From Dyella_B humi (GTDB lineage Bacteria > Pseudomonadota > Gammaproteobacteria > Xanthomonadales > Rhodanobacteraceae), in the NCBI RefSeq assembly GCF_044904605.1, contig NZ_JADIKI010000022.1:1178001-1242000 (forward strand): 64,000 bases of DNA. The letters run 5' to 3'. Positions within the stretch are counted from its first letter, which is position 1. Each line of letters starts with the position of its first letter. The notes below the pieces were generated by a model. That model did not search any database. It was not told where the DNA came from and worked only from the letters and a program-made list of their open reading frames with translations. This document shows, piece by piece, positions 47,445 through 56,699 of the stretch. Made by a program: the position numbers and the translations under genes.

Positions 47445-50408
47445 TTAGAACTTGATCGTTGCCGTTCCGTAGATCAGCCGTCCAATCGGCGAATACGTCG
47501 CCACATCGGCGTTGTTGTCGGTAAATGCCTGCGGTGCGAGTGGTGGCATACGGTTGGCGATGTTGTTGACGCCCAGCGCTACCGACCATCCCTTTACGAT
47601 GGAGTGCGATGACGACCGATCGACGCCATAGCCGAGACGCAGGTCCCAGGTGACATAACTGCTGACGGGAAGGCGCTTGAGTGTGGTGCTTTGCGCATAA
47701 ACGATGCCGCCAGGGCCGATGTCCGTCACCGACGAGATGTAATGATTGCCGAGGGTGAGGTCCCAGTTGCCGTATTGCCAATCGGCGGTGCTGTAGAAGC
47801 TGAATCTCGGGATGGTTCCCTGCACGCCGGTGCCGCCGTTGGTGACGAATCCGGCGTAGTTGTAGTACTGCTGGCCAGGAAGCGCCTGGAACTGGTATTT
47901 GAAGAACATCGCGCCGTTGGTGGAGAACGTGAACGTGCCGGCGTGATCGCTGACGAAATAATATTCCGCTGTCATGTTCGCGGAACGCACGTGCAAGCCG
48001 CCAAGATTGGTGAAGCGATCGATGGCGTACAGATTCAACGGATTGCCGCCGGAGCGCAGATAGGCTTCGACCTGACCCGGCGTGGTGAATGCAGTCGCCC
48101 CAGGTAGGCCTGGGAAATTGCCAAGCGCCAGGTTGGAGGCAAATGGTGATGCCGCGCCAAGCTGATTCACGCTTTGCAGGATGTTGGTAAACCCGATGCC
48201 GCCGGGATACCCGCGCTGATCCACCGAGGAATAATCGATCGATGCGGTCAACCCCGGAAGGGCTTGTGGCGTGAACGTGATGCCCATCGAGCGCGTGACT
48301 GCCGTGCTCGGTTTGAGGTGCGGATTGTTGCCGTCTTCGCCATTGAACCCGAGTCCTGTAAGACCGAAGACCGATTGAATGACACTGCTACCCACCAGCC
48401 GCGTATCGGTAGGGCCGTACATGGCATACAGCGTCGGCGCGGTATATGACCGCGAGAACGACCCGCGCAAGGTAATCTGGTTGTCGATCGGCTGCCAGCG
48501 GAATCCAAACTTGGGCACCAACGAATTACCGGCGTCGCTGTAATGCTCATAACGCGCGGCGGCGATCAGGTCGAAGGCGTGAAATCCCAGTATCGACCAG
48601 CTTGAGCTGGTGATGGGCACGCGCACCTCGCCATAGCCGCTGTCGATGTCACGCCCCCTTGAGAAGGGATCGGCCGAAGTGCCACCGATCCAATCGTGCG
48701 CGGTGGGTCCGGTGTTTCTGCCGTTGATGTCGGTATACGCAGAGAGAGATTCGCGACGGGCCTCGACACCGAAAGCAACGCCTATCGTGCCCGCTGGCAA
48801 CGTGAATGCCTTGCCCACCAGCTTGGCGTCGAATGCATCCAGCGTGCTTTTGGCATGAATCATTTCCGTGCCGTACAGATTCGCAAGCATAGCCGGTGTG
48901 ATGCCTGATGCAACGGCTAGCGGATTCAGCGCAGGCTGGATGACGAACGGACCGGTGCTGGAGAAGCCGGTTTGCACGCGACTGTAGGCCCCGCCGGCGA
49001 CAGGATTGCCCTGCGCGTCGTAGCCGCCGGCAATCGCACGAGCAACGTTGGGCGCGTAAATGACGTTGAGCTGATCCTGGTCTAGCGTGTTTTCGCTGTG
49101 GTCGACCGTGCTTTCCCAATTCCATCCGCCGCCGAGGTCGCCGCGCAAGCCGGCGACTATCCGAAGACCTTCCGCGCTGTTGATGAACTGCTGGGGATAG
49201 GGAAGGTAGCCGAACACCACATTATTGAAAGTAGTGGTCAGCGGGTTGTAGGGGGAGCCAGCCGGCAGCGATACGGTAGTCCGGATCGGGAGCCACTGGG
49301 TGAAGCTCTTGGTGCGTGAATACAGGATGTTGCCGAAGGCGGTAAGTTTGTTGTTGTCCAGCAGATCGGCGGAAAGATTGGCACTGAGACCTTTTTGATC
49401 CTGGCGCTCCAGCAAGGTCTGGTATCTGGACACATCGAAGCCGTTTGCCACCGCGCTCGCTGTCGTCGGCAAGTAAGTGCCGTTGGCGATCAGGCTATTG
49501 ACGCTTGCGGCGGTTGCCTGCGTGCCAGTTGGATTGTCTTGGGCAGGAGAACTGAGACCTGGAGCGAGAATGGCGCCGGGGAATTGGCCGTTAGCGCCGA
49601 CCGTTCCCGGTATGTTCGAAATGCGGCCGGTAAGCGGGCTGGTGAAATTCCGGGCATCTTGATAAAGCGGGTCGGTCTTGGACTCACTGCCGGTAACCGT
49701 GATGTGCACGCCGTGAAGCGTAGTGCCGGCCACGAAATAGCCCGATTTTTCGCGGTAGTCGCCGCTGGCAGCGCCATATCGCACGCCGACCTCCGCACCC
49801 TGGTAATCCTTTTTCAGAATGATGTTGACCACGCCGCCGATCGCGTCGGAGCCGTAGATGGCCGAAGCGCCGTCGGTCAGTACTTCGATATGGTCGATTG
49901 CCGAGATAGGAATCTGGTTCACGTCGACGAAGTTCTTGCCGCCTATGCCGTTGATGCCGCTGGTTGCCACGCGGCGACCGTCGACCAGCACCAGGGTGTC
50001 GAGATTGCGCAGCTGCAACTGCGAACCGCCGGCGGTATTCTGGTTGTTGTTGTTCGCATTGCTGGTGCCGGTATTGCTGCGTCCGGCAAACGATGGCACG
50101 ACCTTGCGCAACAGATCGAGCACGTTGGCGTTGACGCCGGCTGCCTTCATCTCGTCGCTGTCAACAGAGACCACGGGTACTACGACTTCGTCAGGCGCGA
50201 CCGGCAAGTTGGAGCCGGTGACTACCACTGTTGCCAGAGTGGCCGGTTTTTCAGGTTGGTCCGTTTTTTTTGTCGTGCCCGAGGACGTGTCCGGCTTTTG
50301 CTGCGGGGTATCGTCAGCGTACAGATTGGTGGATACGGTTGCGGCGCAGGTAGCGCCCATGGCCATGAGTAATGCGCCAAACAATGGTTTTACGGTCAAG
50401 CTCTGCAT
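47445..50408 (-). CDS. TonB-dependent outer-membrane receptor
   Basis: 987 residues. Signal peptide to about residue 31, a charged Pro/Thr/Lys linker, then a TonB-box-like LATVVVTGS near residue 60. The plug domain has LRKVVPSFAGRSN, an Asn-rich stretch, SQLQLRNLDTLVLVDGRR, IDHIEVLTDGASAIYGSDAI and GVVNIILKK. A 22-strand barrel follows (SFSRSYTAPTLYAMYGP, IPRFSFYSTADWQYG) and ends in YGTATIKF with a terminal Phe. This is the xanthomonad/caulobacter-style subgroup that imports diverse substrates. The YncE-like propeller gene lies 146 bases upstream on the same strand, a pairing that recalls YncD/YncE of E. coli. The substrate is unknown. Confidence 0.92.
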   Translation of the reverse strand: MQSLTVKPLFGALLMAMGATCAATVSTNLYADDTPQQKPDTSSGTTKKTDQPEKPATLATVVVTGSNLPVAPDEVVVPVVSVDSDEMKAAGVNANVLDLLRKVVPSFAGRSNTGTSNANNNNQNTAGGSQLQLRNLDTLVLVDGRRVATSGINGIGGKNFVDVNQIPISAIDHIEVLTDGASAIYGSDAIGGVVNIILKKDYQGAEVGVRYGAASGDYREKSGYFVAGTTLHGVHITVTGSESKTDPLYQDARNFTSPLTGRISNIPGTVGANGQFPGAILAPGLSSPAQDNPTGTQATAASVNSLIANGTYLPTTASAVANGFDVSRYQTLLERQDQKGLSANLSADLLDNNKLTAFGNILYSRTKSFTQWLPIRTTVSLPAGSPYNPLTTTFNNVVFGYLPYPQQFINSAEGLRIVAGLRGDLGGGWNWESTVDHSENTLDQDQLNVIYAPNVARAIAGGYDAQGNPVAGGAYSRVQTGFSSTGPFVIQPALNPLAVASGITPAMLANLYGTEMIHAKSTLDAFDAKLVGKAFTLPAGTIGVAFGVEARRESLSAYTDINGRNTGPTAHDWIGGTSADPFSRGRDIDSGYGEVRVPITSSSWSILGFHAFDLIAAARYEHYSDAGNSLVPKFGFRWQPIDNQITLRGSFSRSYTAPTLYAMYGPTDTRLVGSSVIQSVFGLTGLGFNGEDGNNPHLKPSTAVTRSMGITFTPQALPGLTASIDYSSVDQRGYPGGIGFTNILQSVNQLGAASPFASNLALGNFPGLPGATAFTTPGQVEAYLRSGGNPLNLYAIDRFTNLGGLHVRSANMTAEYYFVSDHAGTFTFSTNGAMFFKYQFQALPGQQYYNYAGFVTNGGTGVQGTIPRFSFYSTADWQYGNWDLTLGNHYISSVTDIGPGGIVYAQSTTLKRLPVSSYVTWDLRLGYGVDRSSSHSIVKGWSVALGVNNIANRMPPLAPQAFTDNNADVATYSPIGRLIYGTATIKF

Positions 50409-50554
50409 AACGTCTATCCCTCCCCGGATGACACGTTAGCTACTGAATTCAACAGGCAGTCATGAAAGGCTCGCTTCGATTTGAATGTGATGCATGGCCG
50501 TTGACTGTCGTTGTTCGTAAAGACCCGTACATGAGTGTTTGATTGGCTCGCTCC

Positions 50555-52384
50555 TTACGGATGGAGCGCAAACCATAGGATCTCTCCACCTTTGTTGTTG
50601 TCGCCGGGTGATGAAGCCAGATAGATGCGATCGAGGGGCTTCCACAGCATGCCGGACTTGGCGCCTTTCGCACTGGCCACTCGCGCCAGTTCCGTATAGT
50701 GATCGGCGTCATTCTGCTGGAACACGCCGAGGTAGCCGTCGCCGCCGGGTATGTAGATGCGCTTGTGCACGTTGTCGTAAAAAAGGCCGTCCGATGTTGC
50801 TGGCGCATCGAGACTTGCCACCGACTTGCCAGTGTCGGTATCGAGCACGATCAGCTTGCTGGGATTGCGCGTGCCCACGAAGAGCCGATGATCCGCCTCG
50901 TCCAGGCCCATGCTTAGGTTTGTCTGTGCACCCGTCAGCGGCCAATGAGCAATCACCTGCAGCGTCTTTTTGTCCACCACGTCGACTCGGTTCTTGTCGG
51001 CCACATTGACGAACAGGCGATTCCCGTGTTCTTCCACCCGCACCGCCTCGACATGATCGGAATCGAAGCGCAGCTTTCGATACACTTTTCCGGAGTAAGG
51101 ATCGACCTCGTTGAGGTAGCACTCCTTCATGTCCACGTCTTTGCCACCACTGACGATGTAGAGCAGGTTGGTGGCTTTGTCGTAAGCCATCGAATCCGCG
51201 CCGGGCGCCAGGTCGATGTAGCCGAGCACCTTGTACGTGGCGGCATCCAGCACGCGCGTACCGCCTTTGCCGCTATCGGTCACGATCAGCCGATCCTTCT
51301 CCGGCAGGTAGAGAATCGCGTGCGGCGTACTGAACGTGGTGAGCGTCTGTTCGTGCGCACCCGTGTCGAGATTGAAGACTTCCAGCGTGCCGTGGTCTTC
51401 CGCTGCAAGCAGCAGCTTGTTGCGTTTGGTATCGACGCCGAAGTGGTCGAAATCGCCCGAGTATTGCGGTTTCCATGACGTGCTGCGCCCAATCAGGGTG
51501 GCAGGGGCCGCTGCCGAATCGGGCGTGACTGGCGGCGCCATCAGCTTGGCGAGCGAAGGAATCTTGGCGGCCAGCTCGTCGCGGACGGCATAGCCGCGGC
51601 GCTCCAGTGCTTTTTTGTCGTCGCCAGGTTTGTAGCGGAAAACGATGCCCACTGCGCCGATGGTTTGCTTGTTGGCATCCAGCAGGCGTGTTTCGACTTC
51701 GAAGCGATTGCCGTTCACTTCAAGATTCGGAATGCCGGTGCGAATGGCGCGCAGATCGTCATCATCGGCTGCCTTGCCGATTCGCCCAATGCTCGAGCCG
51801 ACGATCATGTTGGTGCTGCCGCCCAGCGGAGTGGCATGCAAGGCAAGGATGATGACTTCCGGATGCGCGACCATGGCCTCGTCGACCAATTGTTGGGCGA
51901 GGGTGTTGGTAGGAACGCTTGCGTCGAATTGATACGGCTGCGTCAGGTTGCTCGGATTGGAAATGCGCCGGGCGAGCTGATCGCGAATCTTCTCGGCCCG
52001 CTGTTGCAATGCTTGCTTGTCGTCCCCGTTGTGATACGGGTAGACGATGCTGAGCGCGCCGAGCGTGTCACCCGTGACGTCGAACAAAGGCAGTTCGACC
52101 TCCAGCCGGTCACCGGCCTTGTTGACCTCCACCAACGGCTTGCCGGTGTTGACCACACCCATATCGTCCGAATCGGCCTTCTTGCCGATGCGGCCGATGT
52201 TGGAGGCGATGATGACATTGTCCTTCTGCTTGGGCGGTGTGGCGTGGATGGCCATCACGACGATGTCAGAATGCGCCGCGATGGTCTGGTCAACCAGTTC
52301 CTGCGCGTAGATCTTTGGGGCGTTTTGGGCGTAAAGCGGCAATGTCGAAAGAGCGATCGCAACAGCGAGAACGCGACGAATCAT
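50555..52384 (-). CDS. YncE-like beta-propeller protein with duplicated N-terminal domain
   Basis: 609 residues from the ATG ending at 52384, which yields a signal peptide (MIRRVLAVAIALSTLPLYAQ). Two copies of a domain of about 115 residues follow (about 25-140 and 148-262). Both contain the pattern V-x-x-A-[IL]-H-A-T-P, then S-x-[IN]-I-G-R-I-G-K-x-A-D, then a late G-[AI]-[LV]-[SG]-I-V block. They resemble periplasmic sensor (cache-like) folds, but I cannot name the family. The C-terminal 340 residues form a YncE/YVTN-type seven-bladed propeller (FDHFGVDTKRNKLLLA, LIVTDSGKGGTRVLD, NRLFVNVADKNRVDVVDKKT). It is periplasmic and probably works with the TonB receptor encoded next. Confidence 0.82.
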   Translation of the reverse strand: MIRRVLAVAIALSTLPLYAQNAPKIYAQELVDQTIAAHSDIVVMAIHATPPKQKDNVIIASNIGRIGKKADSDDMGVVNTGKPLVEVNKAGDRLEVELPLFDVTGDTLGALSIVYPYHNGDDKQALQQRAEKIRDQLARRISNPSNLTQPYQFDASVPTNTLAQQLVDEAMVAHPEVIILALHATPLGGSTNMIVGSSIGRIGKAADDDDLRAIRTGIPNLEVNGNRFEVETRLLDANKQTIGAVGIVFRYKPGDDKKALERRGYAVRDELAAKIPSLAKLMAPPVTPDSAAAPATLIGRSTSWKPQYSGDFDHFGVDTKRNKLLLAAEDHGTLEVFNLDTGAHEQTLTTFSTPHAILYLPEKDRLIVTDSGKGGTRVLDAATYKVLGYIDLAPGADSMAYDKATNLLYIVSGGKDVDMKECYLNEVDPYSGKVYRKLRFDSDHVEAVRVEEHGNRLFVNVADKNRVDVVDKKTLQVIAHWPLTGAQTNLSMGLDEADHRLFVGTRNPSKLIVLDTDTGKSVASLDAPATSDGLFYDNVHKRIYIPGGDGYLGVFQQNDADHYTELARVASAKGAKSGMLWKPLDRIYLASSPGDNNKGGEILWFALHP

Positions 52385-52760
52385 GGTCTGTATGTTCCAG
52401 GTTGGTTGGTGGTTATGGTTCTCTGCAAGCCGTAGTAGATGCTGGGCATACACATAAACCTCCAACCTGACGTCTCCCTGTAAGGCGTCTTAAGAAGCAT
52501 TAAGGTTGCAATGCAGCATCGTTGAGCGGTTGCACGTCGCTGTCGTAGGTGGGTGATGAGGCGAAGCCGAAACCCAATATCGCTTGATGTCGGAGCATTT
52601 CGCAGATTGAGCCATGGTTTGCGGCGTTCGCTGTAGCGCGATGCTTTTGCCGCCTGCAAGAAGGGGAGGGAATGTTGTCGCCGCTGTGACAGTGTGCAGC
52701 TTCGGCGTCACCTCACTACCAGCCTACAAAAATCCGCGCTCACGCCTACGCCGATATTCA

Positions 52761-52789
52761 TTTACAACTAAATAGTACATTTATATACT
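52761..52789 (+). promoter_or_regulatory. Sigma-70-type promoter of the marR efflux operon
   Basis: TTTACA (-35, 52761-52766), a 17-base spacer, and TATACT (-10, 52784-52789). Both boxes are one base from consensus or close to it. The expected transcript start is about 52796, 28 bases before the marR start. Confidence 0.7.
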
Positions 52790-52790
52790 A
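52773..52790. promoter_or_regulatory. Palindromic operator overlapping the marR promoter
   Basis: TAGTACATTTATATACTA is an 18-base inverted repeat with arms TAGTA and TACTA and only the second and fourth inner pairs mismatched. It covers the spacer and the -10 box. MarR proteins usually bind such 16-20-base palindromes at their own promoters. Confidence 0.6.
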
Positions 52791-52823
52791 TCTATAAGTA
52801 TGTTGGATTCCCGGGAGCCAACC

Positions 52824-53315
52824 ATGGCCGATTTCGCCCTCACCGAACAGCGCCTTGCTGTCACCTGTCGCCGCTACCCCGACTTCCCCCGCCGTCCGGC
52901 CACACTCGTGCGCCTGATCAAGCACATCCACAAGCAACTGCACGACGATGCGAACCTGACGCTCAAGCCGTACGGCATCAATCATCCGGAATACAACTTG
53001 TTGATGATGCTGTATGGCTCGTCCAGCGGTACGATGTCGCCGTCGGAGCTGGCGGATGCGGCGGGTGAGAAATCGGCCAACATCACGCGACTTACCAACG
53101 AGCTGTGCGATAAAAAGCTGATCGCTCGCAGCGGTAGCGCCGATGACCGTCGCAGGATCGAACTGAGTTTGACGCCGCAAGGACAGGCGTTGCTTGAGAG
53201 TCTGCTTCCGGATATCTGCAAGCTGCTGGCGAGGGAGGGGCGTCAGCTGACGGTTTCTGAGCAGGTTCAGCTCGAAAAGCTGTTGAAGAAATTCCTGATC
53301 GGATTGGCCGACTGA
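52824..53315 (+). CDS. MarR-family transcriptional regulator
   Basis: 163 residues from ATG 52824, six bases after GGGAG; an upstream ATG at 52800 would add eight residues but has no site and would lie almost on the transcript start. The winged helix is clear: NLLMMLYGSSSGTMSPSELA, the recognition segment SANITRLTNELCDKKLI and the wing ARSGSADDRRRIELSLTPQG. Fourteen bases separate it from the FUSC transporter gene. MarR regulators of this kind repress efflux genes until a phenolic or aromatic compound binds. The operator described upstream implies self-regulation of the whole operon. Confidence 0.92.
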   Translation: MADFALTEQRLAVTCRRYPDFPRRPATLVRLIKHIHKQLHDDANLTLKPYGINHPEYNLLMMLYGSSSGTMSPSELADAAGEKSANITRLTNELCDKKLIARSGSADDRRRIELSLTPQGQALLESLLPDICKLLAREGRQLTVSEQVQLEKLLKKFLIGLAD

Positions 53316-53328
53316 GGACGTCAGCATC

Positions 53329-55455
53329 ATGTCTGTAACCGATGTCCAGGCAGCAACGCCCGGTACGCGCGAAGTCATCGTGACGACCCTGCGCGAGGAG
53401 ACCACCACCTGGCTGTTCGTGGTGAAGTCGCTGCTCGCCTTCTACATCACCGCCTGGCTGGCGATGCGTCTGGCGCTACCGCAGCCTTCCACGGCGGTGC
53501 TTACCACCATCATCGTTGCCAACCGCCAGACCGGCATGGTGCTGGCCAAGAGCTTTTACCGCGCCATCGGCACGCTGGTCGGCGCGCTGGCGGGCTTTAT
53601 GATCGTGGCCTTGTTTCCGCAGGAGCGCGTGCTGTTTCTCTCCGCGCTGTCGCTATGGATCGGCGCGTGCGCCGGCGGCGCCACGCTGTATCGCAATTTC
53701 AAATCCTATGCCTTCGTGCTGGCTGGCTATACGGCCGCGATCGTGGCGTTGCCGGTGATCAATAGTCCGCTGGAAGTATTCAACTCGGGGGTATGGCGCC
53801 TGAGCGAAGTGCTGCTGGGCCTGGCCGTTTCGGGCGCGGTGAGCGACGTGGTGTTCCCCAGCCGCATCCGCGACGATCTGCGGCGCCTCTGCCGCGCACA
53901 GTTCGCCAACTTCATCGACTTCGTGCAGCGTGCGATGAGCGGCAAGGTAGCGCGTGCCGATATCGAGAATGCGCATCTGCGCTTTGTGCGCGACGCGGTA
54001 GCGGTGGAAGACCTGCGCAGCACGGTGATTTTCGAAGATCCGGAGGCGCGTGCGCGCAGCGGTCACATGCTGCTGCTCAATCAGCGTTTCATGGCGACCT
54101 CCACCACGCTGCAGACCCTGCACCACCTGATCAATCGCTTGAAGCGCAGAGGGCACGAGATTGCGGCAAACGCGCTGATCGAACTGTACCGGCCGTTGGC
54201 CGGCGCGCTGGATGCGCCGATCGAAGGGGGGGCTGCGGCGCGTGTGCTGTTGCCGCGGCTAGATAGCGCGCGGCAGGCGATCAGGGAACGCAAGGCGGCC
54301 CTTCGCGCTGAAATGATTTCCGCTTACGACATGCTCGATTTCGATACCGGCGCCACCCTTGTCGATCGTTTTGTCGATGAACTTTATGCGTACGCCGAAA
54401 CGGCATCGGCGCTACAGGCGCCCCGGCTTTTTGGCACGGTTGCGGAGCGTGTGCGCTTCGAGCGCGGCAACGATTTTCTCGGTGCAGGCTTGGCGATGTT
54501 GCGTACCGCGCTGACGATGGGGGTCTTGAGCCTGTTCTGGATCGTCTCGGCGTGGCCGTCCGGTTCGTCGACGATGTTGCTGGCGACGGTATTTGCCGGC
54601 CTGTTTGCTTCCGCGCCCAATCCCACCCAGTGGGTGCAGCACACCTCTCTGGGTTTTCTGGCGGGCATGTGCGCGAGCTTCATCTGCCAATTCTTCGTGC
54701 TGCCGCTGATGGATGGTTTTGGGCTGCTGGTGGCCGGGTCCGCGCCGTTCCTGATGATCGGCATGGCGATGATGGCATGGCCCCTCACTGCTCGCGCCGG
54801 CGTGGGCTACTGCATGGGCTTTGCCCTGACCCTCGCCATGCGCAACGAGATGAGTTACGACGTGGTGTTTTTCTTGAACGACTCGCTGGCCCAACTTGCC
54901 GGGCTGGCCGCCGTAGGCGCGGCCTTCTTGCTGATACCGTCGGCCATCGGCAGCCCGTGGCTGCGCCGCCGCCAGCTTGAGCGCTTGCGCCGTCAAGTAC
55001 GCCTTGCGGCCACCGCGCCGTTGCCTGGCTTGCGTGCCCGCTTCGAAAGCGTCAATCACGATCTGTTCGGACAGATCGTGGCGCAGACCGAGCGCGGAAG
55101 TCAGGCGTCACGCAGCCTGGTGGCCTGGACGCTGTCCGTGCACGAAGTAGGGCGCACCTTGATCGAGCTGCGCAATGACATGGCCGGCCGGCCGCTGCCC
55201 GAGGACGTGCGCGAAGCTGTCGAGCGAACCATCGATGCCATCGCCCAGCTTTACGAGCATCCCGATACAGCAACCTATGCCTATGCGCGCGATGCCCTTG
55301 CCGCCGCCACGGCAATGATCGACGGCGACGAAGCCATGTCGCCGTTGCTGAGTCATCTGCACGTGCTGCGCCTGGCCATGCTGGACGAACAATCCGTACT
55401 CGGCGCTTACATGCAAGCTCACCCCAACGCACAAGGAGTTGCTCATGCCACGTGA
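53329..55455 (+). CDS. FUSC-family inner-membrane efflux protein (AaeB-like)
   Basis: 708 residues with the duplicated layout of AaeB/FusC proteins: a first membrane bundle (about 30-180, starting LFVVKSLLAFYITAWLAMRL and LPQPSTAVLTTIIVANRQTG), a long cytoplasmic helical part (about 185-370), a second bundle (about 385-545, ALTMGVLSLFWIVSAWPSG) and a C-terminal helical domain. The second conserved P-x-x-x-x-x-W block appears as PNPTQWVQHTSLG. Such pumps move aromatic acids or fusaric acid with an HlyD-type adaptor. The DUF1656 gene overlaps its 3' end by 11 bases. Confidence 0.92.
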   Translation: MSVTDVQAATPGTREVIVTTLREETTTWLFVVKSLLAFYITAWLAMRLALPQPSTAVLTTIIVANRQTGMVLAKSFYRAIGTLVGALAGFMIVALFPQERVLFLSALSLWIGACAGGATLYRNFKSYAFVLAGYTAAIVALPVINSPLEVFNSGVWRLSEVLLGLAVSGAVSDVVFPSRIRDDLRRLCRAQFANFIDFVQRAMSGKVARADIENAHLRFVRDAVAVEDLRSTVIFEDPEARARSGHMLLLNQRFMATSTTLQTLHHLINRLKRRGHEIAANALIELYRPLAGALDAPIEGGAAARVLLPRLDSARQAIRERKAALRAEMISAYDMLDFDTGATLVDRFVDELYAYAETASALQAPRLFGTVAERVRFERGNDFLGAGLAMLRTALTMGVLSLFWIVSAWPSGSSTMLLATVFAGLFASAPNPTQWVQHTSLGFLAGMCASFICQFFVLPLMDGFGLLVAGSAPFLMIGMAMMAWPLTARAGVGYCMGFALTLAMRNEMSYDVVFFLNDSLAQLAGLAAVGAAFLLIPSAIGSPWLRRRQLERLRRQVRLAATAPLPGLRARFESVNHDLFGQIVAQTERGSQASRSLVAWTLSVHEVGRTLIELRNDMAGRPLPEDVREAVERTIDAIAQLYEHPDTATYAYARDALAAATAMIDGDEAMSPLLSHLHVLRLAMLDEQSVLGAYMQAHPNAQGVAHAT

Positions 55456-55642
55456 AATCGCCATCGGCGGCGTGCTGGTTCCCGGACTGCTCGTCTGGTT
55501 CCTGGTGGCCGTGGTGCTGTTGCTGCTGTTCGACTGGGTGGTCGGCCGTTACGGCCTGTACCGCTACGTGTGGCATCCGGCGCTGTTGCGCCTGGCTTTC
55601 CTCGTTTGCGTATTCGGCGGCTTCGCCTTGTTGACCATCTAA
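55445..55642 (+). CDS. DUF1656 small membrane protein (AaeX-like)
   Basis: 65 residues from ATG 55445, which has AAGGAG five bases ahead; it overlaps the end of the FUSC gene. The opening PREIAIGGVLVPGLLVWFLV and the GLYRYVWHPALLRLAFLVC segment are typical of DUF1656. Two membrane helices. Members occur almost only with FUSC/HlyD efflux genes, as AaeX does in E. coli; the function is not known. Confidence 0.9.
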   Translation: MPREIAIGGVLVPGLLVWFLVAVVLLLLFDWVVGRYGLYRYVWHPALLRLAFLVCVFGGFALLTI

Positions 55643-55669
55643 GCGGCGCTAGGCGTCCTCCATACTCTT

Positions 55670-56692
55670 ATGAAAAACACTCTCTACATCCGCATCGCCA
55701 TCACCGCCGTCATCGTGCTGTTCGCCGTGTTCATCGGCTACGGCATGTGGCGGCATTACATGTATTCGCCCTGGACGCGAGACGGACGCATTCGCGCCAA
55801 CGTGGTGCGCATCGCGCCGGACGTATCGGGCCTGGTCACGGCCGTGAACGTGATCGACAACCAGCCGGTGAAGAAAGGCGACGTGCTGTTCGTGATCGAT
55901 CGCCCCCGTTATGCAGACGCCCTTGAGCAGGCCAAGGCGAACCTCGCTGCGGCGGAAGCGGCAGTGGCCGCCGCGCAAGCCAACATCGACGCCGCCAAGG
56001 CGGGCACCACACAGAGCAAGGCGAATTTCGTGATGTACGAGGCGCAATCCAAGCGCCGGCAGGGCTTACGCGACGTGGTTTCCAACGAAGATCTCGCTAA
56101 CGCCAGTGCCACGGCCGACGCCGCGCGCGCCGCCTGGGACAAGGCGCGTGCGGGCGTGGAGCAGGCTGTCGCCGCACAGCTGCAGGCGCAGGCGTCGGTC
56201 AAGCAAGCGCAAGCCGCGCTGGCCACGGCGGAACTCAATCTGCAGCGCACCGAAGTGCGCGCGCCGGTGGATGGCTACATCACCAATCTGCTAGTGCGTG
56301 TGGGTGATTACGCCAGCGCCGGTGCGCCGCGGCTGGCACTGGTCGACAGTCATTCGTTCTGGGTGGATGGCTATTTCGAGGAAACCAAGCTGCCGCATCT
56401 GCGCGTCGGTGATCCGGTGGATATCCGCCTGATGAGCGGCGGCGTGCATCTGCACGGCACGGTGGAAGGTGTGGCGCGCGGCATTGGCGGCGCGGTCGAT
56501 CCGACCGGCGGGGATCTGCTCGCCAACATCAATCCCACCTTCAACTGGGTGCGGCTGGCGCAGCGTGTGCCGGTGCGCGTGCGTATCGACACCGATCACA
56601 TGCCGGCCGGCACGGTGCTGGTGGCGGGGCAGACGGCAACGCTGATCGTGCATCCAAGCGGCGATGGCGATGCTGCAACGGCACAGCGGTGA
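55670..56692 (+). CDS. HlyD-family periplasmic adaptor (AaeA/EmrA-like)
   Basis: 340 residues. One N-terminal helix (about 5-25) anchors the protein. Next come the first biotinyl-lipoyl half (YSPWTRDGRIRANVVRIAPD, VSGLVTAVNV), a helical hairpin (about 80-180, Ala/Lys/Gln-rich), the second lipoyl half (TEVRAPVDGYITNLLVRVGD) and a beta-barrel domain (SFWVDGYFEETKLPHLRVGD). It should bridge the FUSC pump and the outer-membrane channel encoded next. The start ATG has only a weak ribosome-binding site and may depend on coupling. The next gene begins about eight bases after its stop. Confidence 0.93.
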   Translation: MKNTLYIRIAITAVIVLFAVFIGYGMWRHYMYSPWTRDGRIRANVVRIAPDVSGLVTAVNVIDNQPVKKGDVLFVIDRPRYADALEQAKANLAAAEAAVAAAQANIDAAKAGTTQSKANFVMYEAQSKRRQGLRDVVSNEDLANASATADAARAAWDKARAGVEQAVAAQLQAQASVKQAQAALATAELNLQRTEVRAPVDGYITNLLVRVGDYASAGAPRLALVDSHSFWVDGYFEETKLPHLRVGDPVDIRLMSGGVHLHGTVEGVARGIGGAVDPTGGDLLANINPTFNWVRLAQRVPVRVRIDTDHMPAGTVLVAGQTATLIVHPSGDGDAATAQR

Positions 56693-56699
56693 CGATGCC

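Larger units (their letters stand above)
52385..52823. other. Divergent intergenic region upstream of marR
   Basis: 439 bases between the YncE-like gene and marR. The first 330 bases hold nothing I recognise. The last 80 are AT-rich and contain the promoter and operator listed separately. Confidence 0.6.
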
